From Chionis minor (Eukaryota > Chordata > Aves > Charadriiformes > Chionididae): a stretch of 64,000 nucleotides of DNA. The stretch lies in assembly GCA_013398295.1 (NCBI GenBank), contig VZSF01007786.1, forward strand, positions 62,001 to 126,000, written 5' to 3'. The notes under the pieces are model-generated. The model was not told where the DNA came from and searched no databases. It saw nothing but the letters and a program-made list of their open reading frames with translations. Below are positions 1 to 13,100 of the stretch, piece after piece. Every line of letters starts with the position of its first letter. Positions within the stretch are counted from its first letter, which is position 1. The position numbers and the translations under genes are program-made.

Positions 1-445
1 CTTTAAGTCTAAGTCATTTCCTCTGCTTTCCTTCCCTTCTTTTAATCTTTCCTTACCCTCTTTTTTGTTCTGCTTCTCTTTCTCTTCCTTTTGTGTTTCT
101 GTTTTGCATGTGCTTTTCTGTTGCAATTCTGATTCACAGAAGCTTAATTTACCTCTTCTTTGTTTACCTGTTAAGTGTAATTAGTGCTGAGAGTGAATGT
201 GGTAGAATTTGACTACCATAATATGCCAAAGAAATATACTGATGGAGCAGTTCAAGTCTCATTTCTATTTTCTCAAGCTGTTTGCAGATTTGGCCAGACA
301 GCTTTTATGAACACTTACGACTCACAATGGAGAGGATGAGAAAACTTTTTATTTTTAAAATTGAGATCTCCCAACTCAAGGCTGATTGAAATAAATAGTA
401 AAACTCTCAGCATTCTTGTTAGGAACAGAAATTTATTTCAGGTCA
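1..445. other. 5' flank or intron 1 sequence, no gene seen
   Basis: AT-rich sequence with a pyrimidine-rich opening 100 bases. No exon, repeat family or RNA gene was recognised. By position it is probably within the first intron of ST8SIA5, upstream of the optional exon. Confidence 0.5.
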
Positions 446-465
446 GTGTTTTGAAATCCCTTGAC

Positions 466-1100
466 CTGCTGGCCACACTGTTTTAATGCACACCATTGGC
501 CTTCTTGGCCACAAGGGCGCATTGCTGGCTCACGGGCAGCCTGTTGTCCACCAGGACTCCTCTCTGCAGAGCTGCTTTCCAGCAGGTCACCCCCAGCCTG
601 TACTGGTGTGTGGGGTTATTCCTCCCCAGGTGCAGGACTCTACACTTGCCTTTGTTGAAATTCATTAGGTTTCTCTCCACCCCACTCTGCCCCACTGATC
701 ACAACCCTCTGAGCTCTGCCATTCAGCCAGTTCTCAATCTACCTTGCTGTCCACTCATCCAACTAGCTAATCATGCCAGTTCATCATAGAAGGCTATCAG
801 ATTGGTCAAGCATGATTCCCTCTGGTGAATCCATGTTGGCCACTTTCAATAACCTTCTTTTCCTCCATGTGCTTAGAGATGACATCCAGGATGAACTGTT
901 CCATCACCTTTCCAGGGATGGAGGTGATGCTGACTGGCCTCACTGGCCTGTAGTTTCCTGAGGTTGTCCTTCTTGCCCTTTTTGAAGAGTGGCGTGATGT
1001 TAGCTTTTCTCCAGTCCTCAGGCACCTCTCCTGTTCTCCATGACCTTTCAAAGATGATGGAGAGCGGCTTAGCAATAACATCTGCCAGACCCTTGCTTGC
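466..1100 (-). mobile_element. CR1 LINE fragment, internally deleted
   Basis: Read on the minus strand it gives reverse-transcriptase segments typical of CR1. In order from about 1100 downward these are KGLADVIAKPLSIIFERSW, EVPEDWRKANITPLFKKGKK, then VSITSIPGKVMEQFILD and SKHMEEKKVI, then [37 protein letters not shown] and [14 protein letters not shown]. Two internal blocks are missing: the one with the FSKAFDTV motif and the one with the FADDTKL catalytic motif. Frames shift several times. It is a dead, truncated copy. Confidence 0.85.
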
Positions 1101-1320
1101 CCTCGTTAGATATTTTTGTACCTCAATTAGATCCCCCATTCTGCCATTTCAAAGCTAAGTATTTTAAGCTGTTCATCATAAGACATATCTACCATTCCTC
1201 AGTGTTAGTCTTCCTGATCTCCTCTTGGATCTTACCCAAAACGTTCATGTCCTCCTTTAAACTTGGTGCCTCAGCTGCAGTACACACTGTTCCCAAAAAC
1301 AGCCTGATGAGAGGAGGGCA
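1101..1320 (-). mobile_element. Possible older CR1 3' fragment
   Basis: The + strand reads AAGCTGTTCATCATAAGACA and continues with spaced resemblance to the antisense of CR1 3' sequences (CTCCTCATAAGACAT type). It is divergent and lacks a clear tail, so it may be an old copy abutting the fragment before it, or chance. Confidence 0.35.
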
Positions 1321-4021
1321 TTAAAGAGTGGTTTTATCATTTCTTTTGCTTTAGGGACAGATTCACTCCCCTCTGCCTTTGAATGTTTACTTAGCTTTCC
1401 TTCCAGTGGTTACACATGGAGTGAAGATATACAAAGGGAAAGGACTTTACTGAATGTTTTAATTCTTCATTTCACAACCTCTGAAGGACACACCAACACC
1501 AGCTGTTTATTTAGATTAATGCTCTCTATTTCAGTTTGCAAATAAATATCTAAGCCCCAAATATCTGAATTAAATCCAAATTAAAAGTACAATTCCAGCT
1601 TGGTTTTCCCACACTTCTACTCTCTCTCCCCATGTATCATTCAGTGCTGCCCTTAGCAATTAAAACATATTTTTAAGGTCATATATTTAGATGCCTTTTA
1701 GAAAGACATACACGGGCAAAAGGTACATGTTTCCATACCGGTTACAGTGTGGCAAAGAAATGTGTTAGACTGCGGTACATGGGAGAGAATCACAAGTGCT
1801 TATTTCAACAAGCCTAAAAGTGAAGGTGTCTTAGTAAAAGTGAGAATTTTCTCATATTTTCTTCACACCAATGCTTCTACTTAAAAGTCGTACCTTGGGC
1901 AGCCTCAGCTGATTAAAACCGTCAGAGCCACGTAGAACGTACGGGACTCCCTGAGAATCCATGGCACTGCATTACCCTACAGCCTCTGTAGCATAACCTG
2001 CGTATCCTTTGATGTGATTCTCCAAATTGTTCACCAAAGTAGTGCTCTCCAAGCCGAATGTAAGTTGTAAGTGTGCGATATCATCTCATTTTGCTTATGG
2101 CAATCAGGATAGTCTCTTCCACTGATTTTTTAGAAGACAGGAGAATGTCATCCACGTATTTAACTAAGAAGTAATCAGAATGGGTCTCCTATGAGCAAAA
2201 CTTTGACTTCTATATTGAAACATTCCCCTTTTTATACTTTAGAAAACTTTGAAGTTTTTCTTTGAGAAAGCTGAATTTGACCACTGGAGAACATGCAAGA
2301 CATGCAAATGCACTTGAAAGTTTCAGTGGAAGCTTTGTCAGTGTTTTCGTAGTGTTTTTCTCCCGCCTTTTGCGGTGGGAGGCATCTCTGGAAGGGAGGG
2401 AACAGTTTAGGAGGCTAGCGCTTCCCTCAGTTGAGAGTGTTGAAATGACTCCCTACCTTCTCCAGAACTCCTTCTTCCCCTAAATTGCCTTTACTAAAAA
2501 GGCTGGTTTTGATAAAAAGCCCAATCAAATGAAAACACGAAGAGGCACAAAACGTAGAAGAATAAACTTCTTAAATTCTTTCAAAATATTTTGGGGTTTA
2601 GGTCAGAAGAAACGTTTGTGGTGACATGCACTGCGCTTCAGTTGAGTGGCAGGATCCTTCTGTCACGTGTGCCCACGCCACCAGCAGCCCCGGGCTCCCT
2701 GTGCTGCTGATGGAGGAAGGGTCTGGGGGACGGATCAGTTCACCCTGGGGTGAAGGTCAGCCTTTGATCGGGTGAATCTTTCCCTGAACTAACTCTCAGC
2801 CAAACTCTGCTGATTTTCAAGAACTAAGACAATTAGCTCACATGGAAGTGCCTGCACTGCAGGTACTTGAAGTTAGACAACTGACAACAAGAAGTTATGT
2901 GCACTTATTTCCACAATACAGAACAAATATATTCCTTTCTTTACATTTTTGGAGCTGTTTACAGCTACTCCCCTTTTCTGCTGCAGGAAGCAAAAAGGCC
3001 TTATTTTAACGCCCCCCGTGTTGTTCCTTCTTAATTTCCTATGCTTATAACTGCTGCCAATTAGACTAGAGGATGGATGTGGTCTGAGAGATTCTTCAGT
3101 CCTGTTGACAGAGAAAACTAGCAGGGTTCTGGATGCCCTTTCTTTTGGGCAAAGCGGGCTGGCATGTTGCTTCCTGGCTGTCCCCACACAGCCCAGCCGG
3201 GAAGTTAACTTTCAGTATTGGCACATCAAATGTTCACAACTCAGCTGCCAGGCTTCTGAAATCATGGAATTGCATTAAAATGGAGAAGATTAAAAATAAC
3301 AGTCTCCAAGATTCTTTTTCCTTGACCTCTGAGCCAAGGGGAAGACTTGACTTGTGTTGTCAAATGTTCTTCTGACCCAGCTTTTTTAAATACAGGTGAG
3401 ATTTCTACCCAGCCTATAGGTGGAGTTTCCAGAAGACTGCAGGCGTCATGGATCTTGGAATGAATTTGTAGAAGTTTGGAAAAAAGGGCATTGTGATGAT
3501 TATGATACATATTGGCTTTAAAAATCTCCCAGAGGGAAGACCAATGTAGTGTGACTTACAGAAGCCATCAAATGACAAATCCTTTGCTAGCATGGCCAAC
3601 AAAGCAGAGGAAGCACCCAGTGCCCACCACATTTAGCAAGTACTGTAGATGTAAAACTGAAATTTGGAGGGTTTACTTCTTTGGCCCTGCAGTTTTCCAC
3701 TTAAGTCTCCAGCTTTTTGCACTTGCGTCTACAGGAATGAAATTTCCACCTTGCTGCACACATGTGTATGTTTTTTATGAGAACAGATGATTACTGTCCT
3801 TCCAATTTGGTTGGGGAGTCTGGTGGTGTTTTCAGCCACGAGCTTGTAAAGTCTATGGGAATTAGGAAGATGATGTCTAGTGGTTCTTGGTATCTTTTTA
3901 TCGTTTTTGATGAGTGTGTCATAGTCACATTTCTGTGTTAAAAAAAGGACCTGAGAACTCATGCTGATAGACTTAACCTATTGAATGATACCAAATATCA
4001 ACTGCCTCGTTTTCTTGCTAG
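1321..4021. other. Intronic sequence before the optional exon, no gene seen
   Basis: Mostly AT-rich single-copy-looking sequence. No first ST8SIA5 exon (a 44-residue segment with a hydrophobic anchor) was found by reading it. Short open frames occur but none has a recognisable product. Confidence 0.5.
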
Positions 4022-4129
4022 AGGGCTGCAGTTTAGCTGGCAGAGTGGAGAGGAATTGGCAAATTGGACCGGCACCTTTAATTTCACGGATGACGGAGCA
4101 GTGAAGAGTGGCAGTGACACAGGCACCAG
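4022..4129 (+). CDS. ST8SIA5: ST8SIA5 optional stem exon (long isoform), 108 nt
   Basis: This exon is preceded by a pyrimidine-rich stretch ending in TTTTCTTGCTAG and followed by a donor GTACCA. Read in the phase shared by the next exons (one base, 35 codons, two bases) it is fully open. It encodes [11 protein letters not shown], then [13 protein letters not shown], ending in SDTGTR. From memory, the mammalian long isoform (about 412 residues) carries a 36-residue insert at this place beginning GFQFGWQ and containing ANWTGLF. The position, the length of exactly 36 codons and several residues all agree. Two N-glycosylation sequons (NWT, NFT) lie in the stem. Insertion would lengthen the lumenal stem without touching the catalytic domain. 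The exon is too short to stand out as an open frame. Transcript evidence is not visible here, so its use in birds is inferred. Confidence 0.85.
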
Positions 4130-7100
4130 GTACCAACACCCGAGGGAATGAGTGCAGAGATGTCTCTCTCTTTATATGAACCATAAATGTGAGCGCAGGC
4201 GGCATGAAAATATGAGGTTTGCAGTTTGCTTTGGCTGCTTGGTACTGCTCCCCATGGCACAGAAGACACCAGGGATGCCCAAGTACTGTGATGTTCGTCC
4301 CCTTCAAGGCCTCAGGGCCATTTTGGAATATGCCACAAGCATCCATGCAGTACGCAGGAGGGTGACTTCTGTGACCTGGCCCCTTCGATTTCCATTCCCC
4401 CACCGATGCCATGTGTCAACATGTGGCAGTGTGAGAGAGTGGGACTTGGGTGGGAAATGTCCCAACATGACAGTACTGATGCATGCAGAGCACATTGGAG
4501 AATCTGGCCCACGGCTTTCTTTATAATGGAATGTGTATTCTAAGAAAACATAGTTTAACTCAAAATCTTTCCAGTGCCTAGTAGGGGCAAAGTGTTCTAT
4601 CAACATAAGACGGGAGTATTTAATTTATTTACACTATTTTGAAAATAAGAGAAGCACTGATGTGCCATTGCACTTTCTGTATTTATTAATTTGTAGTAGG
4701 ATCCTTTTGACTGACAAGTATCTGAAGGGTCATGAAAAGCCATGTGCCTAGTCAGGAAGCTGGCTGCGGTTGTGCCTAAAGAGCTCTGTAGCTGTTGTGG
4801 GCCATCTGTGTAAATCCAGGTACAGGCATGGGGTATCATCCTGGAACCTCAGTTGTAGAGGTTAAAAAACCCTGAGTCATGTGTAGTATCAAGTTCAATA
4901 GGTAGCAGGGAAATCTTAGAAAGACTGTAAGTTAAAGAAAATATAAAATGAATGAAAAGAAGCTTGCATCTAATACCTATGTATAAATAAAACTCTCTCT
5001 GGATAAATTACATATTTTATTTACAGTGTCACAGTTTTGGTAACCATACACCGCTACAGCTGTGGAGCTGACAGCGTTTCAAAGGCAAGCGGAAGTATGG
5101 AGTCTGACCTGCCAAAAATCATCCAGTCTCACTGAACCGCAGCAATGCTGCAATTCCTGTTACGTGATCCTGTGTGAGTGCTACCCGCCACTCGCCTGGC
5201 TTAACTAGTTAAGGTTCTTTATTAAAAGAACCAGCTACAGCTGCAGTTTTTCACTCTGAGCAAGGGAAAATGGTTCATTCTATGTATGTATGTATATACA
5301 TCTGTGTGTATCTGTCTGTCTCTCGATCTCTACTTTTGTTGCCTTGTTTGTTTATGCGTCTACAGTCTGTATATGCAAAGTCTTCAGTTTAGGCACTTGG
5401 AATACAAAAGGACTGAATGTGGCACTAAGTTATCTTCTTGAAGACATAAGAGAATTAATAAATATAGTTTTCCCCCTCTAGGAGCCCTTGACAGAGACAA
5501 TTGAACCATCATTGATTGCAGGATGGGGAACCAAAACCCTTGACTGCAAAATACGTACTAGTTGTGAGGCACTGAACAACAGTACAGTTCTCAATCTCTT
5601 GAACCCCTTCAAAGACAAAGAGGTTCAGAATGCAAGTGTTTTTTAAACAAACAGGCTCAAACTGCACAGGTTAGGTATAAATCTCAAAGCTTATAGTATC
5701 GGTAAAAAATGCAAATGTCAAAGTCTGTGTCATGTTAATGATTGGGAAGCTGAAAGATGGGGATTTTGAGTTAGGGATAAGTCTAGCTGCCACATAGATA
5801 GTGTGTTATAGATATTTATCCATTTGTCTACTGTCTGAAAGCTGAGAATACTGCAAAATAGAAAAGAACTGTATAAATGTGGAGGTGAGACTGTGTGGGG
5901 AATAACTGCAGAGCTATGTCATAAATTGTTTGCTGTTTGCCTTTGATCACCTTTCTTACTGTGTTGTAACTAGACATCTGAGAGTCTTAACCTGACACCC
6001 AACTTCAGGCTGTTGCTATCAATTGAAAACAATCCTTCCTCTAATGAATAATTATTTCCACCAAATGGAAAACTTGCAGACTACATTTTGCCGACCTGAT
6101 TTTACTTGTATATATTTACAGGTCTCCAGAGAGATATCTAAAGTGCACAATACTAATTATATGTCAGCATATGCACAGTAAATACCTTTCACTGCATGGC
6201 TCTACAGTTTATTGTGCATCGTTACCTCCCTGTGAAAGGTTTGGCACTTAAAGATATTAATTGAAATAGATATTAATATGCTTTTCATTAGCTTATATAA
6301 TTTGTATAACTCTAGGTATATAGATACAGGTTTATTCATACATATGTGTTATCAACCCATGTATATTCTATAAATACTCTTTATCTTTTAATCATGTGAC
6401 ATAATACATGGTGTAGAAACATTGACAACTCATTCTGTAGGAGTGTTTTTATTAGATGAAAATAAAGGACTTCCAAAGCAAAGGCACGCTGAGAGAGTAC
6501 GTGCATTGGAATTGCAAGACAGCCAGACTTCGTGAGAGTGGTGGCCTTATCAAAACCAATGAACAGTGGAGATTAAGCATTGCATGAAAAGGATCAAGTA
6601 GGACAGAAATGAAGAAGTTTTGTGTTCTCTGATTCCAGTAGAAAATTCAGACCTTAACTAATATATGAAGTTAAAGTATGGCTTGCAGTTGGAATGTTTT
6701 TTACTGTCCAGGGGAGTTCTTGACACAGTTTCAGAGCATGAGCCCTACTCTGGTTGCAGACAGCTCCACTGTGCCGGAGTAACCAAGCTAACCGAGGCTT
6801 TTCACCCCAGCGCATGCGACACCTTCAGATTGAGTAGAACCAGTCCATGGAGATAAAAGCCAGTGTCATGACCTCAGCTCAGTGTATGGTGCCATTGAGA
6901 GTGTGGATCATGTTTGTGGCATCTAATATTGCTGCGGGTCAATGCCTGACAGAGATCTCTATTTGCTGGGGCTTTTGGGGCACCAAAAGCTTCATTTCCG
7001 TTCATATTGCGTTGCCACAGTTCTTCTAGGTAACAAAGAAGTTGTGAATACCTGCAAGGAGTAAAAGTGAAACACTCCACAACTCCCCAAAGCCATAAGG

Positions 7101-10100
7101 ATGTGTGCTTTCAGAGGAGGACTAGATGGGCTGCAGGCTCTTTGAAACGCCCACTCAGATGCAGTGTCAACCAGTTGTCGAATACTGGTTCATTTTTGGT
7201 TCTTATGTATCAGCCATTGCTCAGATTTCTACCTTTTGCTTTCTGTCTTGTGCCAAGTATTATAAATCTTACAACATCCTTGTGGGGAATCAGGTAAAAG
7301 CTTCTATCTGATGCTGGTTGTGAGAAATAATACATGAAACTACTTCCTAGAGCCCTGATTCCTCTGTTCTCCTTTTAATATGTTTTGCACCTTACTGGGA
7401 TTGTGATCTTCATGCCTAAGGTGTTTTTTGTTGCCAAGAAACTGCCTTAATGATACATCTTCTATCTGCCATATTAGTTGGGTTATGGTGTTCTCTGCTG
7501 GCTTCAGTCCATCTGAGCTGAAGATAAGGTTCAATGTAGAACTTAGGTGGTGAGACCACAGAAGCATTTAATGGACAAGAGGAGATGTGAGCCTTGTACT
7601 TTTGGACCTCTCAGTTTGTACACTGAATTCTTCAGTATGACAAATCTGGAGCTTTGTCCCCAGTGGCTGCAAAGTAGAAAGTATAATCAATTGGATTTGT
7701 CGAATAATGTATTTCAGAGGAATGAATGTAAGGGCTCGAGATATCAGACATCATTTTCCTGGACAGTAGCTAAGGTTATAGCTAAGTCATAGTGCTGAAC
7801 TCCTTTTACAAAGATACTAAAATTTTAAGAATCACAAGGGGAAAAAAAAAGTGCCATTGCTTACCATGATAAACTAAAATGTGGGTTTTGAGATGTTATC
7901 GATGTGTAAGTGTTGTCATGTGTTTTGTTATGCCTCCCAGGTGGTCATAGGGATAACAACACCAGCAGCTTATTTCAATCAGAGTGATGGGATTGGGCTT
8001 GATTAAAACAGCCAAACAGCAGTTTATTAAAAATTGGAAGAGTTCTGAAATGACATTGGTAAAATAGGACTCCCCGCAGCGTACCCCACTGCTGCTTGTC
8101 AGGAACCAACGTTGGTTTGATATGGTGGCTGTGAAAGAAAAGAGACACCGGGCCTGTGACTAGTGGTGTTCCTCAGGGGTCAGTGCTGTGTCCAGTCTTG
8201 TTCAACACGTTCATCAATGACCTGCATGGAGGGACAGAGCGTACCCTCAGCAAGTTTGCTCATGACACGAAACTGGGAGGGGTAGCTGACACCCCGGAAG
8301 GCTGTGCCACCATTCAACATGATCTGGACAGGCTGGAGAGTTGGGCAGAGAGAAACTGTGAAATTCAACAAAGGCAAGTGTAGGGTCCTGCACCTGGGGA
8401 GGAATAACCCCACGCACCAGTACAGGTTGGGGGTGACCTGCTGGAAAGCAGCTCTGCAGAGACGGACCTGGGAGTCCTGGGACAACAGGATGCCCATGAG
8501 CCAGCAATGTGCCCTTGTGGCCAAGAAGGCCAATGGCATCCTGGGGGGCATCAAGAGGAGTGTGGCAAGGAGGTGGAGGGAGGTCATTGTCCCCCTCTAC
8601 TCTGCCCTGGTGAGTCCACATCTGGAGTGCTGGGTCCAGTTCTGGGCTCCCCAGTTCAAGAAGGACAGGGAACAGCTGGAGACGGGACAGCAAAGGGCTA
8701 CAGAGATGATTAGGGGTCTGGAACATCTTTCTTATGAAGAAAGGCTGAGGGATTTGAGTCTGTTTAATCTGGAGAAGAGCAGGCTGAGGGGGGATTTCAT
8801 CAATTTTTACAAATACTTAAAGGGAGGGTGCCAGGAGGAGGGGGCCAGGCTTTTTTCAGTGGTGCCCAGTGACAGGATGAGAGGGAACGGGCACAAACTT
8901 GACCATAGGAAGTTCCATCTGAACATGAGGAGGAACTTCTTTCCTTTGAGGGTGTCAGAGCACTGGGAGAGGCTGCCCAGAGAGGTGGTGGAGTCTCTGA
9001 CTCTGGAGACATTCCAAACCTGCCTGGATGCCATCCTGTGCCACCTGCTGTGGGTGACACTGCTCTGGCAGGAGGGTTGGACCAGATGATCTCCAGAGGT
9101 CCCTTCCAACCCCTAACATTCCGTGATTCTGTGATTCTGCCTCCTGCAAACTACAATTGAATATATTCTCCAGTAGATCATTCCGGGGGTGACGCATTGT
9201 AGGGCTCTTTCTGCTTTACCTCCTGCTCTTACACCCACAGCTGGTCAGAAGAGCTGTACTACATAGTATATTAAACTGAAATCTTCGGTCCCAAAGAAGT
9301 GGACAGCTGAGACGGGAACAACGTGGCATTGACAGGAGTGGATGTTCAGCCAGTTCACACTGCTGTTGTGGCACTGGGCAGCAGAGCCAAGCAATCCCAA
9401 ATGATCTGTGTGCTGAGATGTGAGGACAGGAGATCCAAATCAGAATGGCAGTGAGCAACCAGGGCCAGTTTGTCAGGGGCTTTCACAGTCATGATGAAAA
9501 ACATAACCTGGGAGTATCACAGCTATCGTCTGAGCTGTGTAAACTGTCTGTGAAGTCAGTTCAGAATCCAGAAAAGGAGCACCTCTGAGATATGATGGAT
9601 GGATTCGGGCGCTTTTCTGAGGTTACTTGAGAGGTACATAGAGCTGTCAAAGAACTGCTTTTGAAGGACAGGAATATAAAATCCGCTTGTCTTCTGTGGA
9701 AGGTCAAACTTAGGAATTTAGGGCTGGTTCATGGAAGCACTTTTGTGTTGCTTGGTTGTTTTTTTTCAAGAAAAATCTTTAATTTTGAAGACAGGTGGGG
9801 TATCTTGGGAAACTGCCCTTGTCTTGCTGGATGGACTTTTCTAATGCCATCTATTGTCAAAACCCAGAAAAACTTGTGACACTGTAAGGAGACATATCCA
9901 GCCAAACATTTCCAAATATCCTAGGTGGACGATCAAGACGTTCATGAGTTAATAGCTTTTAATCTCAGCGACATGAATCTCCTGGGAAGCGTGAGTACAA
10001 GAATTCCAGTTCCTGACTGATTACTCTGATTCTTCTGGAAAGAAAAGCAACCTTGAACTAAAGGTGTCATTTCTATCTTTAGCTTCCAGGCATTGGATAC

Positions 10101-13100
10101 TGTTTTTCCTTGCTACGCTGTATTGAAAAGCTTCCTGCCACTAGTAATTGCTTCCTGGTGCAGTGTCTCCCTGCTCAGTCACCATATGTTTAGATTAAGC
10201 TTCATACGCCTCTCATACTTTTTGAAACCCAGGTATTTTCTGCAGGTCTTTTCATAACTCTTGCTAGTGTCTCAAACCCTCGATCCTGAAATATCAGAAC
10301 TGGATGCAGCAATTCAGTAGAGCTATTACCATGTAATGTATACAAAGATGTATGACCGTTTTCTCTTGCTTAGATTTTCATTTTTTTACGTGACAGTTTA
10401 TAATGACACATTTCATTCACAGCTATAGCCACATACTGAAAGTTCCCGGTCAATTAGACACCTGCTACATCGCGTAGCGTTGGAGATGAAGATGGTGAAG
10501 GATTTAAACCAGTTAATGACAGTGACATTGGCATCAGCAGGTGGTAGCTGGGAGAAATGTGAACCATCTATTTTTATATTTGTTGTCCCCAAGGAGGAGG
10601 TAGTCAAATAGTTTCACTAACCTGTATAAAAGAGGACTGTTGCTTCTCCAGCCTCCTCCTTTGTGCCCACAGCACCTTCTCTCTCAGTTCAGTCTTTCAA
10701 GCACCGTCCTGGTGTGGACAAGTCAACACAGGCTCGCAACTAGCAGAAACAACACATGCAGCAATGTGAATTATTTTTTGTGCAACTGCCCTAGTGAAGT
10801 GTAAATTCATCTAAGGGCATCAAACATTTCTGCTTCACTTGACAGTTTTCAGAGCAGGGCGATCTCATTTAACACCAGTATGTCCACAGGTGTTTTCCAG
10901 GGTGTGATATGAAAGGTCATTATGATCTCCATCAGCTTCAGAGGCTGCTCTTGTTCTTGGTGGTAATCATGTAGTCTAGAGATTGTCTATGAGAGCAGAG
11001 CCCAAGTTCCCTGTTCCTGCCTGCCATGGACTTACCTGTCGATCGGCCTCTACATCAGCTTCTTTATCTGCCAAATGGGAATCGTGCCTCCCACACTGGG
11101 TCAAAATACTCTTAGGTGAAGATGCCACACAAAGTGGTAAGAAGCACTCTTTGAGGGGAACAAACCCACTGTATTGATGTCAGGCCCTTAAATCTTTTGA
11201 CCAAATCTTCTAGCTTTTGATGTAGTCACATAGAAATATTAATACAAGCAAAGGCTCGTGGGATTTGATTGCTCACTCACAACGGCCTCTCTGATGAATT
11301 CGACATCTAGTTTTCTCTGCTCTGGATGAGTTTTCCAGAGCCTCTATAGCCATGATATGTTCCACCTCAGCAGTATTTTTTGCTACAAGTGTCTGAAGAT
11401 CCCGTTGCTGTCCTTGCCAGATGAACAGGAGTCTCCCTGTGCTTTGGGGAGTGTGCTTGGGCACACTTTAAGGTTCCTCAGTAGGGCAGGTGTATCTAGA
11501 CTCAAGGTTGGCCATGGATCTGCCCATACTGATGAGTGCAGGCACTACTGATTGGACAGTTCTCTTAATAAGTATTTTGCAGAAACCTGCAGGGCTTGGT
11601 TCATTTATTCTCATTTCTTAGTCACTGGATAATGTATATTTTTGGAAAGATCTTTGTTTTTCCTGCAGGGTAGGGGGAGTCTTTCCTGTGATACTCCGCT
11701 CTCTTGCAGCGTAAGTGCTGCAACCTCACTGTGAACAACACAGATCTGGCACTGCAGGAATGAGCAAATGGGAAGGCGTTTTTTGCAGGACAAAATGGTC
11801 CTCTTTAAAAGATGCCTGACAATTACACTCAATTATATTTTAAAAACTTTGCTCAATATATCAGACAACTCAGTGCCTCAATCCAAGCTCACTTGAAGGC
11901 AGGATTGAAGTCTCAGGCTTTTTAATTCATGTGGCATGATCAAGAAAAGCTTGCTTTTAATCAAAGCGGGAGCAGCCCAACTGCAGATGATCAAAGAGCT
12001 CAGAGTTAGCTGGTATACTGGGAAACCAAATCTGTCTCTCACTAGCAAGCTCAGTAAGCTGCTCGGCTTGAAGTGAGGTTGCAATGGGAGACATGAAGGT
12101 TAGAAAATAAGAGAGTCTCAGTTAGTCAAAAGTGTAAAATTACAGAGTGAATAGCATCTCATTTCTGGGCATTCAGTACTGAAAGCCATAAAAAGAGTCC
12201 TCTCTGAGCATTTTTGCAGCTTGTGTGGTGTTCAGGTACAGGATTTGATCCTGGAAAAATATTGCAAATTTGAAAGCTACAGTTGGCCTGAATGGACATA
12301 GAGCCGGGAGTCGTGCGTAGTGCGAGGTGCCCTGGGAAAATGCAATCCCATGTGCAACTGTGGTGTTTGTTGTCATTCAGTTATAGCTGTGTTCTGTCTT
12401 GTAAAGAATCATGAATTCTTGTGTTGGTTTTGTAAACCAACAAACCAGACTTGTGATCTGAGATTTGTGATCTTTGAGGGATAGAAGTTATTCAGGTTTC
12501 AGCACAGGAAGCAAAGGCAATGCAGGGAAAGGACGTCCTGGCAGTGACATATCAACTCTGTTTTCTGGATATAAAACATGACTGTCATTCTTGTAAAGCT
12601 GAAACACAGCCCTTTTCCATAGCAAAAGGAGTAGCGTAGTCAGGTTTGTCACTTACCACTAATCAAGAACATAAATCAAAATAAACTGCACTACGCCCTT
12701 GCTTCTTAGCTGGATATCAGACTGAGGAAGATGATGGGGAGGACAGCTTCCATTTGTGCTAATTAAGCATTCTGACAGGCAAAATGTATCTTTGTTCACA
12801 GGGAACTACGTGGTTTAGAGTGGGAGTTATATAGGCAGAAGCAGCACCGGCAGCCCAGGGAGTGGGTGAGACCGATGCTTCCTCTGGGAGAGTGTGGGGG
12901 GCTGGTCTCCAAACACTCCCAGCAGGACTGGACCCTGCCAAGCGGAGAAGCTGGGTTTCAAGAACATCCACGGGGGTTGAGGGAACCCATGTTCCTTGTG
13001 CTAGAGCCCAGTGTTGTACAAAAGCTGTATTCTGGGAAAGTACAACGTGAAGCCCTTCTGCGGGAAAAGGCTGACCAGTGCTCCAGGAAGCTGCCACTGC

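Noticed and set aside
1..4021. Search for the first ST8SIA5 exon (44 residues with the membrane anchor)
   Set aside because: No segment encoding a start followed by an anchor of the expected type and a matching donor was found; it is presumably upstream of the window.
3978..4412. 144-codon minus-strand open frame over the optional exon
   Set aside because: It is antisense to the ST8SIA5 optional exon; the + strand has matching splice sites, phase and protein resemblance.
8304..9089. 261-codon open frame, the longest in the window, as a host gene
   Set aside because: The residues ([34 protein letters not shown]) are the C-terminus of the CR1 LINE reverse transcriptase.
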